64,000 bases of DNA from Chthoniobacter flavus Ellin428 (GTDB lineage: Bacteria > Verrucomicrobiota > Verrucomicrobiia > Chthoniobacterales > Chthoniobacteraceae), in NCBI RefSeq assembly GCF_000173075.1, contig NZ_ABVL01000010.1:124001-188000 (forward strand). Reading direction: 5' to 3'. Positions 25,288 through 38,110 of this stretch are shown here, piece after piece (position 1 is the stretch's first letter; each line of letters begins with the position of its first letter). The notes beneath the pieces were generated by a model. That model saw only the letters and a list, made by a program, of their open reading frames with translations, ran no database searches and was not told where the DNA came from. Position numbers and translations under genes: made by a program.

Positions 25288-26893
25288 TCAAGCGGTCTGC
25301 CCGAGCGTGAAGTAGAAGGTCGCGCCGCGCTCGACCGCGCTCTCTGCCCAGATGCGCCCACCGTGGCGGTGGAAGATGCGCTGGACGGTGGCGAGGCCGA
25401 CGCCGGTGCCGGGAAATTCGCTGTCCGCATGCAGGCGCTGGAAGACGCCGAAGAGTCGATCGGCATATTGCATGTCGAAGCCCGCGCCGTTGTCGCGAAC
25501 GTGGTAGACCCACTCGCCGTTGGCGTCGGTGGCGCGGCCGAATTCGATCCGCGCCTCGACGCGCTTGGAGGTGTACTTCCACGCGTTGGAGAGCAGATTC
25601 TGCAGCGCGATGCGCATCAGCCCCGGGTCCGCATCAGCCAACATTTTCCCCTCGATGAGCAGCTTCACCTGGGTGCGCGGCGAGGAGGGCGTAGAGCTCG
25701 TCGAAAATCTCCCGGGCGAGCGCGGAGAGGTCGATGGTGGAGCGATGCAGCGCGACCCGGCCGAAACTCGCGAGGTTGAGGAGATCCTCGATGAGCTGCC
25801 CCATGCGCTTGGTCGAGCCGAGGATGCGGTGGAGGTAATTGAGCGCGGAGCCATCGAGACGATGAGCGTGCTCGGTGAAGAGCAATTGGCCGAAGCCCTC
25901 GATCGCCCGCAGCGGCGCGCGGAGATCGTGCGACACGGAATAGGAAAACGACTCGAGATCGCGATTGGCCGCTTCGAGTTCCGCGGTGCGATTGCGGACC
26001 GCCTCGTCGAGATTCGCATACATCGTCACGTTCTCGATGGCGATGGAGGTGCTGTCGGCGAGCGTTTGCAGAATGCGCACTTCCTCTTCGGTCGCCAGAT
26101 GGCGGGTGGCCCAGTAGTTGCCGATCGCACCGATGGGCGACTCGGTGCGGATAGGCACCATGACGAGGCTCTTCACAAATGTCGGCCGGTAGGCGTCGGC
26201 CGGAATGCGCGCGTCGGCGTAGATGTCTTCGATGACCGCGGATTGCCGGTTCAGCATCGCCCAGCCGCTGATGCACGCACTCATCGGGAAGCGGCTGCCT
26301 TTCCAGAGCGGACTGATCGCGTCTTCGTCGGCGTAAAAGCATTTGTCACCCTCGCGGAGGACAAAGGTCGCGCCATCCGCGCCGGTGAGGTCGCGCGCCG
26401 CGCGGCGGACGATCGCCATTACGGTATCGAGAGTGCGGGCCAGGGAAAGCTGCTGGATCACCGAGACGAGTCGGTCGACGACCGGGGAGAGGAGGATGCC
26501 GTTTTGCTCCACCTTGGCCAGGGGAGCTTCCATCGCGCGCCGGACGGTCGGAACGAGATCCGTCAGCCGGCTCTTGGGAACGTAATCGGTCGCTCCGGCG
26601 GCCTTCAGGCGGTCGACCTGCTCAGGTCGGCGATCGCCGGAGACGAAGATAAAGGGGATACTGTGATCCCGTTCGCGCACCAAGCGGAGGGCGGCCATGC
26701 CGTCAAAGCCCGGCACGGCGCTATCGGAAATCACGAGATCGAAGACCGTATTCAGCATCGCCTGGCGAAAGTCCTCGCCGGTCGTCGCAGTGCGGATCTC
26801 GCAATCCCACTCCGGAGTCTCCAAGGCAAAGTGGATCAGGTCAGCGTCGTTTTGGTCATCCTCAAGGTGAAGGATGCGAAGATTTTCTCTCAT
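25288..26893 (-). pseudogene. REC-GAF-histidine kinase, one frameshift before HATPase domain
   Basis: The intact first part has a receiver domain (1-125) with Asp57 in FDLVISDSAVPGFDG, a GAF domain (about 150-300, RTLDTVMAIVRRAARDLTGA and onward), and a HisKA domain with His322 in SYSVSHDLRAPLRAIEGFGQ. The frame then breaks at LYALLAAHPG; in another frame the HATPase domain continues (LLIEGKMLADADPGLMRIAL, NLLSNAWKY, HVRDNGAGFDM, FPGTGVGLATVQRIF) to the stop at 25288. Removing one base from the GGG at 25687-25689 (plus strand) restores LYASSPRTQVKLLIEG. The intact protein is a cytoplasmic phytochrome-like kinase without a PHY domain. I read it as a single gene with an indel of uncertain origin. 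Confidence 0.82.
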
Positions 26894-26977
26894 CGGGAAG
26901 AATGAAGTCGCCTGTAGACACAGCAGGATGCGGACGAGTTCTTGTAAACAAGGGATGAAATTGAAGAGAGATGATCT

Positions 26978-28186
26978 TCAAGGTTGTTTAACTAAAGACA
27001 ACAAAGTGGCGGCGCAAGTCTCGGCGAATATCGGATCGTTGATCGTCGCATCGATTTCCACCACGGGGATGTCCCGGCGCAGGTGCATCTTGATGGCGCC
27101 GAACAACGCGGTGTCCGCGGCTGGATCGTGAAAAGGCTGTCCTTCGGCGCTGATCACGCTGATGGCCTTTTTCGGCAGCAAGACGGTCACCGGGCCGACG
27201 GATAGGTTTACCTTCTCAGCGAGGATGCGGCCCAGTTCAGCGCATTCCGCGGGGTTGGTGCGCATCAGCGTGGATTGGGGGTTGTGGCGGTAAAAGGTGC
27301 GGCCGGCGAATTTGGCGGGCACGGTGTCCGGAGCATGGAAGTTCACCATGTCGAGGCAACCGGGCACGACGATGGCGGGCAGGCCCTTCCGTGCGGCAGC
27401 TTCCAATCGGGTCGGGCCGGCGGTGAGGAAGCCGCCCACGAGTTCATCGGCCCATTCGGTGGTCGTGATGTCCAGCACGGCGGTCACCAGTCCGCTTTCG
27501 ATGAGGGACTCCATGGTACGCCCTCCGGTGCCGGTGGCGTGGAAGACCAGCACTTCGTAACCCGCTGCTTCGAGGGTGGTCTTCGCCTTCTGCACGCACT
27601 CGGTGGTGTTGCCAAACATCGAGGCGACGATGATCGGCTTGTCCTGCGCAATGGGTGGTTGGGTTTCGACCATCCCGCAAATCGCCCCCGCGGCGCGGGC
27701 GAGGATCTGACGGGAGATGCGATTGAGACCCGCCACGTCCACGATGCTGGGCATCATGACGATGTCTTTGACGTCGACGTAACGCGCGGTATTGCCGCTC
27801 GCCAGCGTTGAGACCATGAGCTTGGGAAAGCCCAGCGGCAGCACGCGCATGCCTGCCGTGGCGATGGCGGTGCCGCCGCCGCCGCCGAGCGAGATGACGC
27901 CATCGATACGCCCCTCGGCGTGGAGCTTGGAGAGAATGGCCGGCGCGGCTTGCGACATGGCGGCCACGGCCTCACCTCGATCGTGACGCGCGACGAGCGC
28001 CGCGAGATCAAGGCCGGCGGCCTTGGCGACTTCTTCACGTGAAATGTCAGGCTGAATCTGCGGCGGCGCAGCGGTGCCGACATCGATCAGCAACGTGCGA
28101 TGGCCGCGAGCGCGGATTTGCTCGGCGACGAAGCCGTGCTCGGCGCCTTTGGTGTCCATGGTTCCGAGAAGGGCGATGGTAGGCAT
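26978..28186 (-). CDS. Tm-1-like ATP-binding protein (UPF0261)
   Basis: 402 residues: MPTIALLGTMDTKGAEHGFV, VISLGGGGGTAIATAGMRVL, IVASMFGNTTECVQKAKTTL, LPAIVVPGCLDMVNFHAPDT and the C-terminal LVKQP. This matches the Tm-1-like/UPF0261 family, with an N-terminal nucleotide-binding half and a C-terminal TIM-barrel-related half; in plants and bacteria the family relates to the TIM-barrel enzyme partner. Bacterial function is not established. It is divergent from the cupin gene. The spacer to the kinase (26894-26977) holds no feature. Confidence 0.88.
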   Translation of the reverse strand: MPTIALLGTMDTKGAEHGFVAEQIRARGHRTLLIDVGTAAPPQIQPDISREEVAKAAGLDLAALVARHDRGEAVAAMSQAAPAILSKLHAEGRIDGVISLGGGGGTAIATAGMRVLPLGFPKLMVSTLASGNTARYVDVKDIVMMPSIVDVAGLNRISRQILARAAGAICGMVETQPPIAQDKPIIVASMFGNTTECVQKAKTTLEAAGYEVLVFHATGTGGRTMESLIESGLVTAVLDITTTEWADELVGGFLTAGPTRLEAAARKGLPAIVVPGCLDMVNFHAPDTVPAKFAGRTFYRHNPQSTLMRTNPAECAELGRILAEKVNLSVGPVTVLLPKKAISVISAEGQPFHDPAADTALFGAIKMHLRRDIPVVEIDATINDPIFAETCAATLLSLVKQP

Positions 28187-28336
28187 GGGAGGGAAAGAGT
28201 GCGCGTCCTCGGTGGCAGGGAAAGACCGTCGGTGGCAAGCGTGAATGCGCGGAAGGTGGATTCGAGGAGGGAAGAGGTGGAGTCAGGATAGGAAATGGAC
28301 TTCGACAGAAATCGGGTCGACACTGACACTACTCCG

Positions 28337-28753
28337 ATGCCTGTGCTTTCCGCCCCTCGTCGCTTTGTCGCTGCCTCCGAAGTCGAAGTCGAACGTCTCG
28401 AAGGCAAGACGCATCATTGGTATTTCAAAGATGGACTTGGTGATGCGGAGTCGCTCGTTTTCGTGCGCGCTCGCATCGAGCCCGGCGCGGGACATCCGTT
28501 TCACACGCATCCCGAAATGGACGAGATTATTTACGTGCTCGAGGGTTCGATGACGCAATGGCTGGAGCACGAAAAGCGCGAGCTGCGTCCGGGCGACAGC
28601 ATCTACATTCCCCGCGGTTTCGTGCATGGCTGCATCAATCGCTCGACGGCGGAGTGCGAGTTTCTGGCCATCCTGTCGCCGGCGAAGATCAACGGGCCAT
28701 TCGCCGTCGATGTCTCCGGCGAGGAGCCGTGGTGCTCGCTGGCGGAAAGCTGA
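28337..28753 (+). CDS. Single-domain cupin protein
   Basis: 138 residues from the ATG at 28337 (MPVLSAPRRFVAASEVEVER). Cupin motif 1 is HPFHTHPEMDEIIYVLEG, with the usual His/His/Glu metal ligands, and motif 2 is GDSIYIPRGFVHGCIN with the last His ligand. It is a small metal-binding cupin, cytoplasmic, with the substrate not determinable. An upstream in-frame ATG at 28295 would add 14 residues. Confidence 0.85.
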   Translation: MPVLSAPRRFVAASEVEVERLEGKTHHWYFKDGLGDAESLVFVRARIEPGAGHPFHTHPEMDEIIYVLEGSMTQWLEHEKRELRPGDSIYIPRGFVHGCINRSTAECEFLAILSPAKINGPFAVDVSGEEPWCSLAES

Positions 28754-28783
28754 GCCGGCTATCGGAGAACGATAGGGAAGCGG

Positions 28784-28864
28784 CCACGGATTGCATGGAT
28801 GACACGGATTGAAAAATCCGATGCGCCGCGTTCCTCAATCCGTGCAATCCGCGAAATTCGCGGA
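28784..28864. repeat. ATCCGTG-word hairpin
   Basis: The left arm (about 28784-28814) contains CCACGGATTGCATGGATGAC then ACGGATTG; the right arm (about 28834-28864) contains TCAATCCGTGCAATCCGCG and continues. The innermost pairing (CACGGATTGA/TCAATCCGTG) is perfect and outer pairing is imperfect, around a GC-rich loop. Single-arm or hairpin relatives occur at 29618-29649 and 52171-52227. The gap 28754-29134 has no gene apart from this and the leader below. Confidence 0.75.
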
Positions 28865-28892
28865 CAGAAATTCTCTGCTGCACGGTGTCGCC

Positions 28893-29134
28893 AGACCGTT
28901 GATGAGGAAACCTTAACGCTGTCTTCATCGGGTTCGCATTTTGGTTCCGTCCATTCTCATGCCGGGATCAATGACTCGAAATAGTCGCACTTGGGAATCA
29001 CCGACCGGCGCAGGTGCGGCCGGGCATACAGACCATGCAAATGGACGTACGCCCTAAACAGCAACCAACATCACTCCGCGGAGACGCGGAGGCAGGACCG
29101 GCCAGGCCGGTCGGCAAACCAAAAAATCGCAGCA
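28893..29134 (+). promoter_or_regulatory. Duplicated 5' leader A of His/Gly/Tyr-rich gene 1
   Basis: About 240 bases upstream of the first His/Gly-rich gene are similar throughout to the region before the second (29723-29963). Shared blocks include CCTTAACGCTGTCTTCATCG (28911-28930), TTGGTTCCGTCCATTCT, CGCACTTGGGAATCACCGA and the start context GCAATGAAA. Near the start are two stable hairpins: CTCCGCG-GAGA-CGCGGAG (29074-29091, GNRA loop) and GACCGGC-CAG-GCCGGTC (29096-29112), 22 bases before the ATG. Similarity over non-coding sequence suggests a conserved promoter and structured 5' UTR. Confidence 0.65.
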
Positions 29135-29542
29135 ATGAAAATATTTAAAACACTGGCAGTGTGCGGGATGGTGGCCGGAGCATTGGCTCTTACGAATTCA
29201 GCCCAGGCCCATGGGGGACACGGTGGAGGAGGACATGGGGGTGGGGGACATTGGGGTGGAGGCGGTGGCCATTGGGGCGGCCATCACGGTGGGGGTGGCG
29301 GCTGGCATCACGGCGGCTGGGGACACGGCTACTACGGCGGTTATTACGGCGGCCCGTATGTCAACTACTACGCCCCCTACTCCTACTACGACGACGATCC
29401 ATATTACGACGGCTACCCCTACTACAGCTACTCCTACGGATCTCCGTTTGCGCTCAGCTTCGGCTTCGGCGGCCACGGGCACTATTGGCACGGCGGACAC
29501 TATGGGCATGGCGGCTACTATCACCGCGGCCATCATCGCTAA
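29135..29542 (+). CDS. Exported His/Gly/Tyr-rich protein, paralogue 1
   Basis: 135 residues: signal peptide MKIFKTLAVCGMVAGALALT ending at NSAQAHGG, then low-complexity sequence: a Gly/His-rich block, a Tyr/Asp/Pro-rich block (YDDDPYYDGYPYYSYSYG), and a Gly/His-rich tail. The spacing of histidines could bind metal, and Tyr-rich blocks can crosslink or stack, but no function is established. It has a near-identical paralogue at 29964 with the same layout and leader. It is followed by a terminator-like hairpin. Confidence 0.75.
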   Translation: MKIFKTLAVCGMVAGALALTNSAQAHGGHGGGGHGGGGHWGGGGGHWGGHHGGGGGWHHGGWGHGYYGGYYGGPYVNYYAPYSYYDDDPYYDGYPYYSYSYGSPFALSFGFGGHGHYWHGGHYGHGGYYHRGHHR

Positions 29543-29564
29543 TTTCGCAATTCGTTCGGTTGGC

Positions 29565-29589
29565 GCGGGGTGACCACAGGTCACCCCGC
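29565..29589 (+). terminator. Terminator-like hairpin after paralogue 1
   Basis: A perfect 11-base stem, GCGGGGTGACC (29565-29575) and GGTCACCCCGC (29579-29589), with loop ACA, followed by TTCCTT. It is placed 23 bases after the stop. An equivalent stem with the same core follows paralogue 2. Confidence 0.75.
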
Positions 29590-29617
29590 TTCCTTGCGGC
29601 CGATATTCCCGTCTCTT

Positions 29618-29649
29618 CTCAATCCGTGAAATCCGCGTAAATCCCTGGT
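29618..29649. repeat. ATCCGTG-word single arm
   Basis: CTCAATCCGTGAAATCCGCG then TAAATCCCTGG: the same word family as the hairpins at 28784 and 52171, here with one arm only. The 29543-29963 spacer contains the terminator, this arm and leader B. Confidence 0.6.
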
Positions 29650-29722
29650 CAAAACCTCTCCGGATTTCCCTGGGTCGCACCGTCGGTAACGAGGTGACTT
29701 TCCCAGCACAGCGTTTTTCAGA

Positions 29723-29963
29723 ACGTCGATGAAAAAACCTTAACACTATCTTCATCGAATTCGCATCTTGGTTCCGTCCATTCTTATACCGGGGTCAATG
29801 ATTCGAAAAATGGTCGCACTTGGGAATCACCGAGCCGGCACAGGCGCGGCCGAACGCGCGGGCCATGTAAATGGCGTGCGCGCTCTGGACAGCAACTAAC
29901 ATCCCTCCGCGGAAAGGCGGAGACGCGGCCGGCCATGCCGGCGGTAAACTGAAAATTGGAGCA
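29723..29963 (+). promoter_or_regulatory. Duplicated 5' leader B of His/Gly/Tyr-rich gene 2
   Basis: Homologous to 28893-29134. Shared blocks are CCTTAACACTATCTTCATCG (29738-29757), TTGGTTCCGTCCATTCTTAT and CGCACTTGGGAATCACCGA. Both start-proximal hairpins are retained but altered in sequence: CTCCGC-GGAAAG-GCGGAG (29905-29922) and GCCGGC-CAT-GCCGGC (29928-29942), ending 21 bases before the ATG. Retention of the structures with changed sequence supports a role for the RNA fold. The direct repeat CTTAAC-N5-CTTCAT looks like an OmpR/PhoB-type box (low confidence). Confidence 0.65.
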
Positions 29964-30344
29964 ATGAAATCATTTAAAACATTAGCAGTCTGCGGCGTGG
30001 CGGCCGTGGCCCTCGCATTTACGAATTCCGCTCAAGCCCGTGGGCATGGTGGCGGTCACCATGGAGGCGGGCATCACGGCGGACATCATCATGGTGGCGG
30101 AGGCTGGAGCCATCGCGGAGGCTGGGGTGGCGGCCATTACTATGGCTGGCATCATCATCACCACCATTACTACGGCGGTAGCTATTACACCTACGACTAC
30201 CCGTACTACGATGAGCCGTACTATTACAACGACTACCCTTACTATTCCTATTCCTACGGAGTTCCGTTTGGGTTGAGCTTCGCCTTTGGCGGCCACGGCT
30301 GGCACGGGCACCATTGGCACCACGGTCACTGGCATCACCGCTAA
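29964..30344 (+). CDS. Exported His/Gly/Tyr-rich protein, paralogue 2
   Basis: 126 residues: signal peptide MKSFKTLAVCGVAAVALAFT and cleavage near NSAQARG, then Gly/His-rich repeats, a WHHHHHHYYGGSYYTYDYPY block, a Tyr/Asp/Pro block and a C-terminal GWHGHHWHHGHWHHR. It is a tandem duplicate of the gene at 29135 (identical KTLAVCG and FTNSAQA/LTNSAQA parts). The composition suggests a metal-binding or matrix protein; no enzymatic motif is present. Confidence 0.75.
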   Translation: MKSFKTLAVCGVAAVALAFTNSAQARGHGGGHHGGGHHGGHHHGGGGWSHRGGWGGGHYYGWHHHHHHYYGGSYYTYDYPYYDEPYYYNDYPYYSYSYGVPFGLSFAFGGHGWHGHHWHHGHWHHR

Positions 30345-30360
30345 TCTCGCATCGATTGGC

Positions 30361-30386
30361 ACAGGGTGACCACCGGGTCACCCTGT
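30361..30386 (+). terminator. Terminator-like hairpin after paralogue 2
   Basis: Perfect 11-base stem ACAGGGTGACC (30361-30371) and GGTCACCCTGT (30376-30386) with loop ACCG, followed by TT. It shares the GGGTGACC core with the terminator after paralogue 1, so the duplication included the 3' end. Confidence 0.72.
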
Positions 30387-30400
30387 TTGCCGTACGCGGT

Positions 30401-30889
30401 CTAGCGCCAATGATGCCAGCGACCGCCACCGACGACCACGGACACACCCCCGTACGGATAATAGTAGGGGTACGGCGCGTAGTATGGGCCGTAGGGACCG
30501 TAATTGTCGTAATACGGATACGCCCCGTAAACGTGCGGACGCTGATCCGGCGCGTAGTTGCCGGCAAAGTCATCCGACGCGGCGAACAACGCATCCATCA
30601 CCGGACGGCTGACATGCGCGGCTTGGAGCCGTTTCACGTCGTCGCGATTGAGGATGTAGTCGACTCCGGCATCATCGATCTGCCGGATAATGAAGTCATC
30701 CGGCACTCCGCGATGGGTCAGTTCGATGATATCCCGCGGTGTGAGCACGCGTCCGCTCTCCATTTTTCCGACCACCGCGGGCGAGACCCCATGCTGACGG
30801 ATCTGGCTCATCTCCGTGTTGGAGAAAGTGGCGCAGCCGGTAAAGCAAGTGGCGAGAACGACAGAAGCGAGGAGGGGACGAAGATTCAT
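30401..30889 (-). CDS. Lipoprotein with Tyr/Gly/Pro-rich C-terminus
   Basis: 162 residues from the ATG at 30889 (MNLRPLLASVVLATCFTGCA); the lipobox is FTGC. A helical N-terminal part follows (MSQIRQHGVSPAVVGKMESG, VLTPRDIIELTHRGVPDDFI, ADYxxx region), then a C-terminal tail of Tyr, Gly and Pro (YGAYPYYDNYGPYGPYYAPY) ending GGGRWHHWR. The N-terminal part occurs in other exported PVC proteins without known function. The Tyr-rich tail resembles the neighbouring His/Gly/Tyr proteins, so the three may work together at the envelope (inference). Confidence 0.7.
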   Translation of the reverse strand: MNLRPLLASVVLATCFTGCATFSNTEMSQIRQHGVSPAVVGKMESGRVLTPRDIIELTHRGVPDDFIIRQIDDAGVDYILNRDDVKRLQAAHVSRPVMDALFAASDDFAGNYAPDQRPHVYGAYPYYDNYGPYGPYYAPYPYYYPYGGVSVVVGGGRWHHWR

Positions 30890-30952
30890 GAAAATGGGAA
30901 GGCGGTGGGAATACGTTCCCACCGCCTCCGGTGTTCGGCAAGTCCGGGCCGA

Positions 30953-35386
<4,434 letters not shown>

Positions 35387-35610
35387 GAAGGAGAAATCAG
35401 AAATGATCCTACGAAAAAAATCGCGGATGCCCGGAGAAGAAGACCGCGGCGGCCAGTTTCTTAGTCGCATAGATGGGTGACAGGAATTCGGAACGGGGGA
35501 TGGGGGACCGACCAGCTGGGCATGGGCAGCCTGAGTCTGACAGGTGGGAAGCCAATCCGTTCGTCAATCGGGGGTGTGTTCCGGATGCGAACGCCCTCTG
35601 AAAACCGCCC

Positions 35611-36135
35611 CTACCGCTTGGAGCTGCCCTCGTCGTCGCAGCTTCCGCTGCCCAGCTTTCGGAATCCGGGGTGCACGCCGGGCGTAATTTGCTGCTGCGT
35701 CACGATGCGCGTCAGCAGTTCGGCCAAGGTTGCGCGTTCCTTTGCGCTTAACGATGCACAAATATCCTCCTCCATCTGCCCGGCCTGTTTGCCGATTTTG
35801 ACCCACATCTCGGTGCCGGCCTTGGTGAGATGCAGGGCGTAGGTGCGCCGGTCCGCGGGCGTCGCACGGCGCTCGATAAGCTTTAGCTTGGCCAGATCAT
35901 CGAGCAGGGCCACCAGCCGGCTGGGAAAGATGCCCAGCAAATCCGCCAGGCTCTGCTGGGTGAGCCCCGGTTTGTTGGCAAGGACGCTGAGAATGCCCGC
36001 GTGGTACGGTTTCAGGCCGAGGGGGGCGACGCATTCGTTGAAACGGGCGGCCACATGGGCGCCAACTTGCGAAAGAAGAAACGCTGCGCCCCCGGGCAGC
36101 GTTTGGGGGGATGTCTGAAGAGAGGAACCGGGCAT
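35611..36135 (-). CDS. MarR-family transcriptional regulator
   Basis: 174 residues. The winged-helix core is LKPYHAGILSVLANKPGLTQ, QSLADLLGIFPSRLVALLDD, IERRATPADRRTYALHLTKA, with the wing DRRTYALHLT, followed by a C-terminal dimerisation helix. MarR proteins bind a palindromic operator and often regulate divergent genes in response to phenolic or other small ligands. It is divergent from the PQQ-propeller gene at 36230; the 94-base spacer carries a candidate operator and promoter. Confidence 0.9.
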   Translation of the reverse strand: MPGSSLQTSPQTLPGGAAFLLSQVGAHVAARFNECVAPLGLKPYHAGILSVLANKPGLTQQSLADLLGIFPSRLVALLDDLAKLKLIERRATPADRRTYALHLTKAGTEMWVKIGKQAGQMEEDICASLSAKERATLAELLTRIVTQQQITPGVHPGFRKLGSGSCDDEGSSKR

Positions 36136-36149
36136 GGTTAAATCAATTA

Positions 36150-36170
36150 ATCGTTATTGACATGAATGAT
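36150..36170. promoter_or_regulatory. Candidate MarR operator
   Basis: The 21-base imperfect palindrome ATCGTTATTGACATGAATGAT matches its reverse complement at 14 positions. It lies between the divergent MarR gene and the PQQ-propeller gene and covers the -35 element described next. Confidence 0.5.
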
Positions 36171-36184
36171 TTAGGTAATTAAAT
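36157..36184 (+). promoter_or_regulatory. Candidate promoter of the PQQ-propeller gene
   Basis: A perfect -35 TTGACA (36157-36162) is followed 16 bases later by TTAAAT (36179-36184), a weak -10 (4/6). The -35 overlaps the MarR-type palindrome, which would let the regulator block RNA polymerase. Confidence 0.45.
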
Positions 36185-36229
36185 ACGCCGAACAGTCAAA
36201 CTGCCAAACTAGAAAGGAAATCTTTTCCC

Positions 36230-38029
36230 ATGAATGCAGAACCTCGCCCTCAAGAATCGCTCTCTGGCAAGGAAATTTCCCCGACCGATCCGGCCCGCTT
36301 TCCGCGGCTCGGATTCCTGCTCGGTCTCGTCGTTGTCTATTGGGCGCTCTACTTCGTCGTCGGCGCCATCGATAAACCCTATTTCTACGGCTTCATCTAC
36401 GGACTCGCGTCGGCACTGCTCTTCGCGATTTGTTTCTTCACCTGGTGGTGGGGCAATCGCGCCATCCGGCGTTCGGAAAAAATCCTCGGATTCGTGCTTA
36501 TCGTAGGCGTGGGCGTCCTGGTGGGGAAATTCTCGGATCGGACCGTCAACTTCTTCCCCTTGTGCACCCTCGGCCTACCGCTGGTGGCGACCTTGGTGCT
36601 CGGGTGGCTGGCTCTCGTGAAGCGCTCACTCATCTCTTCGCACTGGCTCGGTTTCGCCGCGGCGGTGGCGCTCGGTTTCGGAGTCTTCGATCTCATTCGC
36701 ATGGATGGCTTCGACTCCAGTTTGAAGACGCATCTCTCGTGGCGCTGGACGCCCACCGCCGAGCAGCGCTTCCTCGCGGAGAATGCGGCCAGTGCGGCCG
36801 CGGTCAAGCCGAGTGTCGCCAAGACAGTCCCGCTGCATGCTGACGCTTCGACCTGGACGGCTTTCCGCGGGCCAAATCGCGATGGCGTGGCGCACGGTAC
36901 GAACGTGCCCACCGATTGGAATTCCAACCCGCCGCAACAACTCTGGAAGCGCGCAGTGGGTCCGGCGTGGTCTTCGGTGATCGTGATCGGGGATCGGGTC
37001 TACACCCAAGAACAGCGTGGTCCGGTGGAATCCGTGGTGTGCTATGACGCGGCGACGGGTCAGCAAGTCTGGGCGCACGACGACGAGACGCGTTTCGATG
37101 AAGCGGTCTCCGGTGCCGGCCCGCGCGCGACACCGACCTTTGCCGAGGGGCGCATCTACGCCTTCGGTGGCACGGGCATCCTGAATTGTCTCGATGCCGA
37201 GACGGGCAAGGTCGTGTGGTCGCGCGACACGAAGAACGATTCGCAGGGCAAGCCGCCGATGTGGGGACTGGCGAGTTCGCCGCTCGTCACGGACAAGAAC
37301 GTGATCGTGTATGGCGGCGGCGAGGCGAACAAGAGCCTGCTCGCGTATCATCAGGACACCGGCAATCTCGCCTGGACGGCGCCCGCGGGGCAGCAGAGCT
37401 ACAGCTCGCCGGAGATCGTGACCATCGCCGGGGTGCGCCAGTGCCTCATGTTTCATGACTTCGGCCTGACGTCCGTCGACCCGGCGACAGGCAGGAAACT
37501 GTGGGAAAGCGGCGCGGTGATGAAAGGCGCGCCGCGGACCGGCCAACCGCATCTCGTGGATGGCAACAAGCTCGCTGTGGCCGTGCTCGATGGCCCGGGT
37601 GTATCGCTCGTCAGTGTCACCAAGGAAGGCGATCAGTGGAAAGTCGCGCCGGTTTGGGCGTCGAAGGATCTCAAGCCGGAGTTTCCCGATTTCGTCGTGC
37701 ATGACGGAAGCGCCTACGGCTTCGACTCCAGCATCTTCTGCTGCCTGAACCTCGCCACCGGCAAACGTTCGTGGAAGGACGGGCGCTTCGGGCGTGGGCA
37801 GGTCATCCTGCTCGCCGACCAGGGCCTGCTGCTTGTGGTCTCCGAAAGCGGCGAAGCGATCCTGCAAGCCGCCGATGCCCAGGCGCGCAAGGAACTCGGC
37901 CGCTTCCAGGCGCTGAATGGCAAGACGTGGAACAGCCCGGTCGTCGCCAATGGCCGGCTCTATCTCCGCAATGCCGAGGAGATGGCCTGCTACGATCTCA
38001 CGCCGCGGCGGCAGGCTTCGATTCGGTAG
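36230..38029 (+). CDS. Membrane-anchored PQQ-like beta-propeller protein
   Basis: 599 residues. The first about 160 residues contain four hydrophobic segments (LGFLLGLVVVYWALYFVVGA, FIYGLASALLFAICFF, ILGFVLIVGVGVLVG, LVATLVLGWLALV). The rest is an extracytoplasmic eight-bladed-type beta-propeller of the PQQ-binding family: WTAFRGPNRDGVAHGTNVPT, LWKRAVGPAWSSVIVIGDRV, CYDAATGQQVWAHDD, NCLDAETGKVVWSRDTKNDS, YHQDTGNLAWTAPAG and VDPATGRKLWESGA. There is no clear dehydrogenase catalytic Asp/Glu set, so it may bind rather than oxidise. It is divergent from the MarR gene and probably under its control. Confidence 0.85.
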   Translation: MNAEPRPQESLSGKEISPTDPARFPRLGFLLGLVVVYWALYFVVGAIDKPYFYGFIYGLASALLFAICFFTWWWGNRAIRRSEKILGFVLIVGVGVLVGKFSDRTVNFFPLCTLGLPLVATLVLGWLALVKRSLISSHWLGFAAAVALGFGVFDLIRMDGFDSSLKTHLSWRWTPTAEQRFLAENAASAAAVKPSVAKTVPLHADASTWTAFRGPNRDGVAHGTNVPTDWNSNPPQQLWKRAVGPAWSSVIVIGDRVYTQEQRGPVESVVCYDAATGQQVWAHDDETRFDEAVSGAGPRATPTFAEGRIYAFGGTGILNCLDAETGKVVWSRDTKNDSQGKPPMWGLASSPLVTDKNVIVYGGGEANKSLLAYHQDTGNLAWTAPAGQQSYSSPEIVTIAGVRQCLMFHDFGLTSVDPATGRKLWESGAVMKGAPRTGQPHLVDGNKLAVAVLDGPGVSLVSVTKEGDQWKVAPVWASKDLKPEFPDFVVHDGSAYGFDSSIFCCLNLATGKRSWKDGRFGRGQVILLADQGLLLVVSESGEAILQAADAQARKELGRFQALNGKTWNSPVVANGRLYLRNAEEMACYDLTPRRQASIR

Positions 38030-38110
38030 GTGGAAAATTTACCTCTCCGCTGAGCTTGGCAATGCGCGGCAAGTGTGGCCGATATAGAGGGCGTTTTTCG
38101 CCCTCGGCAC

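Noticed and set aside
25520-26905. 461-codon plus-strand frame opposite the REC-GAF-kinase
   Set aside because: No recognisable domain, composition typical of an antisense frame, and the other strand has intact REC, GAF and HisKA domains.
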